NCBI GenBank assembly: GCA_902593675.1
Contig: CACJJI010000003.1
Coordinates: forward strand, 1-64,000
DNA from: an uncultured SAR86 cluster bacterium
Lineage (GTDB): Bacteria > Pseudomonadota > Gammaproteobacteria > Magnimaribacterales > D2472
DNA: 64,000 bases
Reading direction: 5' to 3'
Below, piece after piece: positions 63,460 to 64,000 of this stretch. The translations under genes and the position numbers were made by a program. Numbering within the stretch: position 1 is the stretch's first letter; each line of letters begins with the position of its first letter. The notes beneath the pieces are model-generated. The model had not been told where the DNA came from and made no database searches. It saw nothing but the letters and a program-made list of their open reading frames with translations.

Positions 63460-64000
63460 TCAATCAAACAGCATTTGTTTATACAACTTTAATTCATTGA
63501 TGGATTCTTTGATGTCATCCTTGGCTCTGTGTGAGCCTTGTTTTTCATATGTCTGAGCATCATTCATCCATCTTGAAATCAGTTCCTTGACTGAAGAAAC
63601 ATCAATATGCCTGTAATGAAAATATGATTCTAAATCAGGCATATATTTTGCTAAAAATCTTCTATCATGAGAAACAGTATTTCCGCACATTGGAGACTTC
63701 TTGTTACCAACATATTTTGAAATAAACTCTAAAGTTTCTATCTCTGCAGCTTGTTCAGAAATACTACTTTCATGAACTGACTTAATGAGACCAGAGTTTC
63801 CATGCTGTTTAGTATTCCATTCATCCATATTTTCAATCAGCTCTTTAGGCTGACTGATAACTAAATTTGGACCTTCTGCAACAATGGTAAGATTACTATC
63901 TGTAATGATAGTAGCAATTTCTATGATTCTCTCTTTGTCTGGATCTAATCCAGTCATCTCAAGATCAATCCAGATTAGGTTTTGATTTGATTTCTGAGCA
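63460..64000 (-). CDS. orn: oligoribonuclease, 5' end beyond the window
   Basis: The DEDD exonuclease Orn. From the window edge the reading frame gives NLIWIDLEMTGLDPDKERII, with the first catalytic Asp and Glu; an internal ATG at 63957 would lose them, so it is not the true start. CGNTVSHDRRFLAKYMPDL holds the third site and GSHRAKDDIKESINELK the His/Asp of the fourth. It degrades 2-5-nt RNA to mononucleotides. Start and a few residues lie past 64000. Convergent with phoD. Confidence 0.95.
   Translation of the reverse strand, partial: AQKSNQNLIWIDLEMTGLDPDKERIIEIATIITDSNLTIVAEGPNLVISQPKELIENMDEWNTKQHGNSGLIKSVHESSISEQAAEIETLEFISKYVGNKKSPMCGNTVSHDRRFLAKYMPDLESYFHYRHIDVSSVKELISRWMNDAQTYEKQGSHRAKDDIKESINELKLYKQMLFD

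Overview
The window looks like the chromosome of a compact, AT-rich marine gammaproteobacterium, most like the SAR86-type lineages. This placement is inferred from gene order and content; no 16S gene is present. The gammaproteobacterial signature is strong: zapA - 6S RNA - ygfA, pepP - ubiH, ilvA/rpiA back to back, priA next to rpmE, dksA - pcnB, tsaE - amidase, and miaB - phoH - ybeY - corC - lnt. Most genes are a few bases apart or overlap, and TTG/GTG starts are common.

Layout. 1-11 kb: end of an MBL-fold hydrolase, tRNA-Ala(TGC), an unassigned structured RNA, a FecA-like receptor behind a near-perfect Fur box, a nucleotidyltransferase-cupin fusion whose true start appears to be ATT, a fatty acid desaturase, and a thiamine-uptake operon (TonB receptor, PnuT-like permease, ThiK-like kinase) under a TPP riboswitch. 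11-18.65 kb: accessory DNA. It holds a five-gene overlapping operon (two small DNA-binding proteins, an unknown, an ARPP-1/DUF6569 protein and a uracil-DNA-glycosylase-fold protein), a divergent 519-aa protein with a helix-turn-helix, and a 3.3-kb island in tRNA-Ile(GAT). The island is bounded by a duplicated 3' half of the tRNA and carries a GHKL/Hsp90-type ATPase with two small partners but no integrase. 18.7-20.2 kb: a nucleotidyltransferase / APS-kinase-like pair and a membrane protein.

20.2-64 kb is conserved core: tyrS, an M23 peptidase, anmK, erpA, hemJ, hemL, a PfkB kinase, dksA with a histone-H1-like tail, pcnB, a deoxynucleoside kinase, acs, an MBL/Nudix pair, nnrDE, tsaE, an amidase, priA, L31 with an acidic tail, dut, sixA, rpmB, maf, ubiH, pepP, zapA, 6S RNA, ygfA, an epoxide hydrolase, ilvA, rpiA, glutathione peroxidase, a FadB/FadJ-type enzyme, an L,D-transpeptidase, the lnt-miaB operon, phoD and the start-truncated orn.

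Together the genes describe a surface-ocean heterotroph that scavenges iron and thiamine, oxidises fatty acids and acetate, and recycles its wall. Its main flexible locus is tRNA-Ile. The best candidates for undescribed biology are the tRNA-Ile ATPase island, the neighbouring ARPP-1/UDG operon, and the RNA at 385-640.
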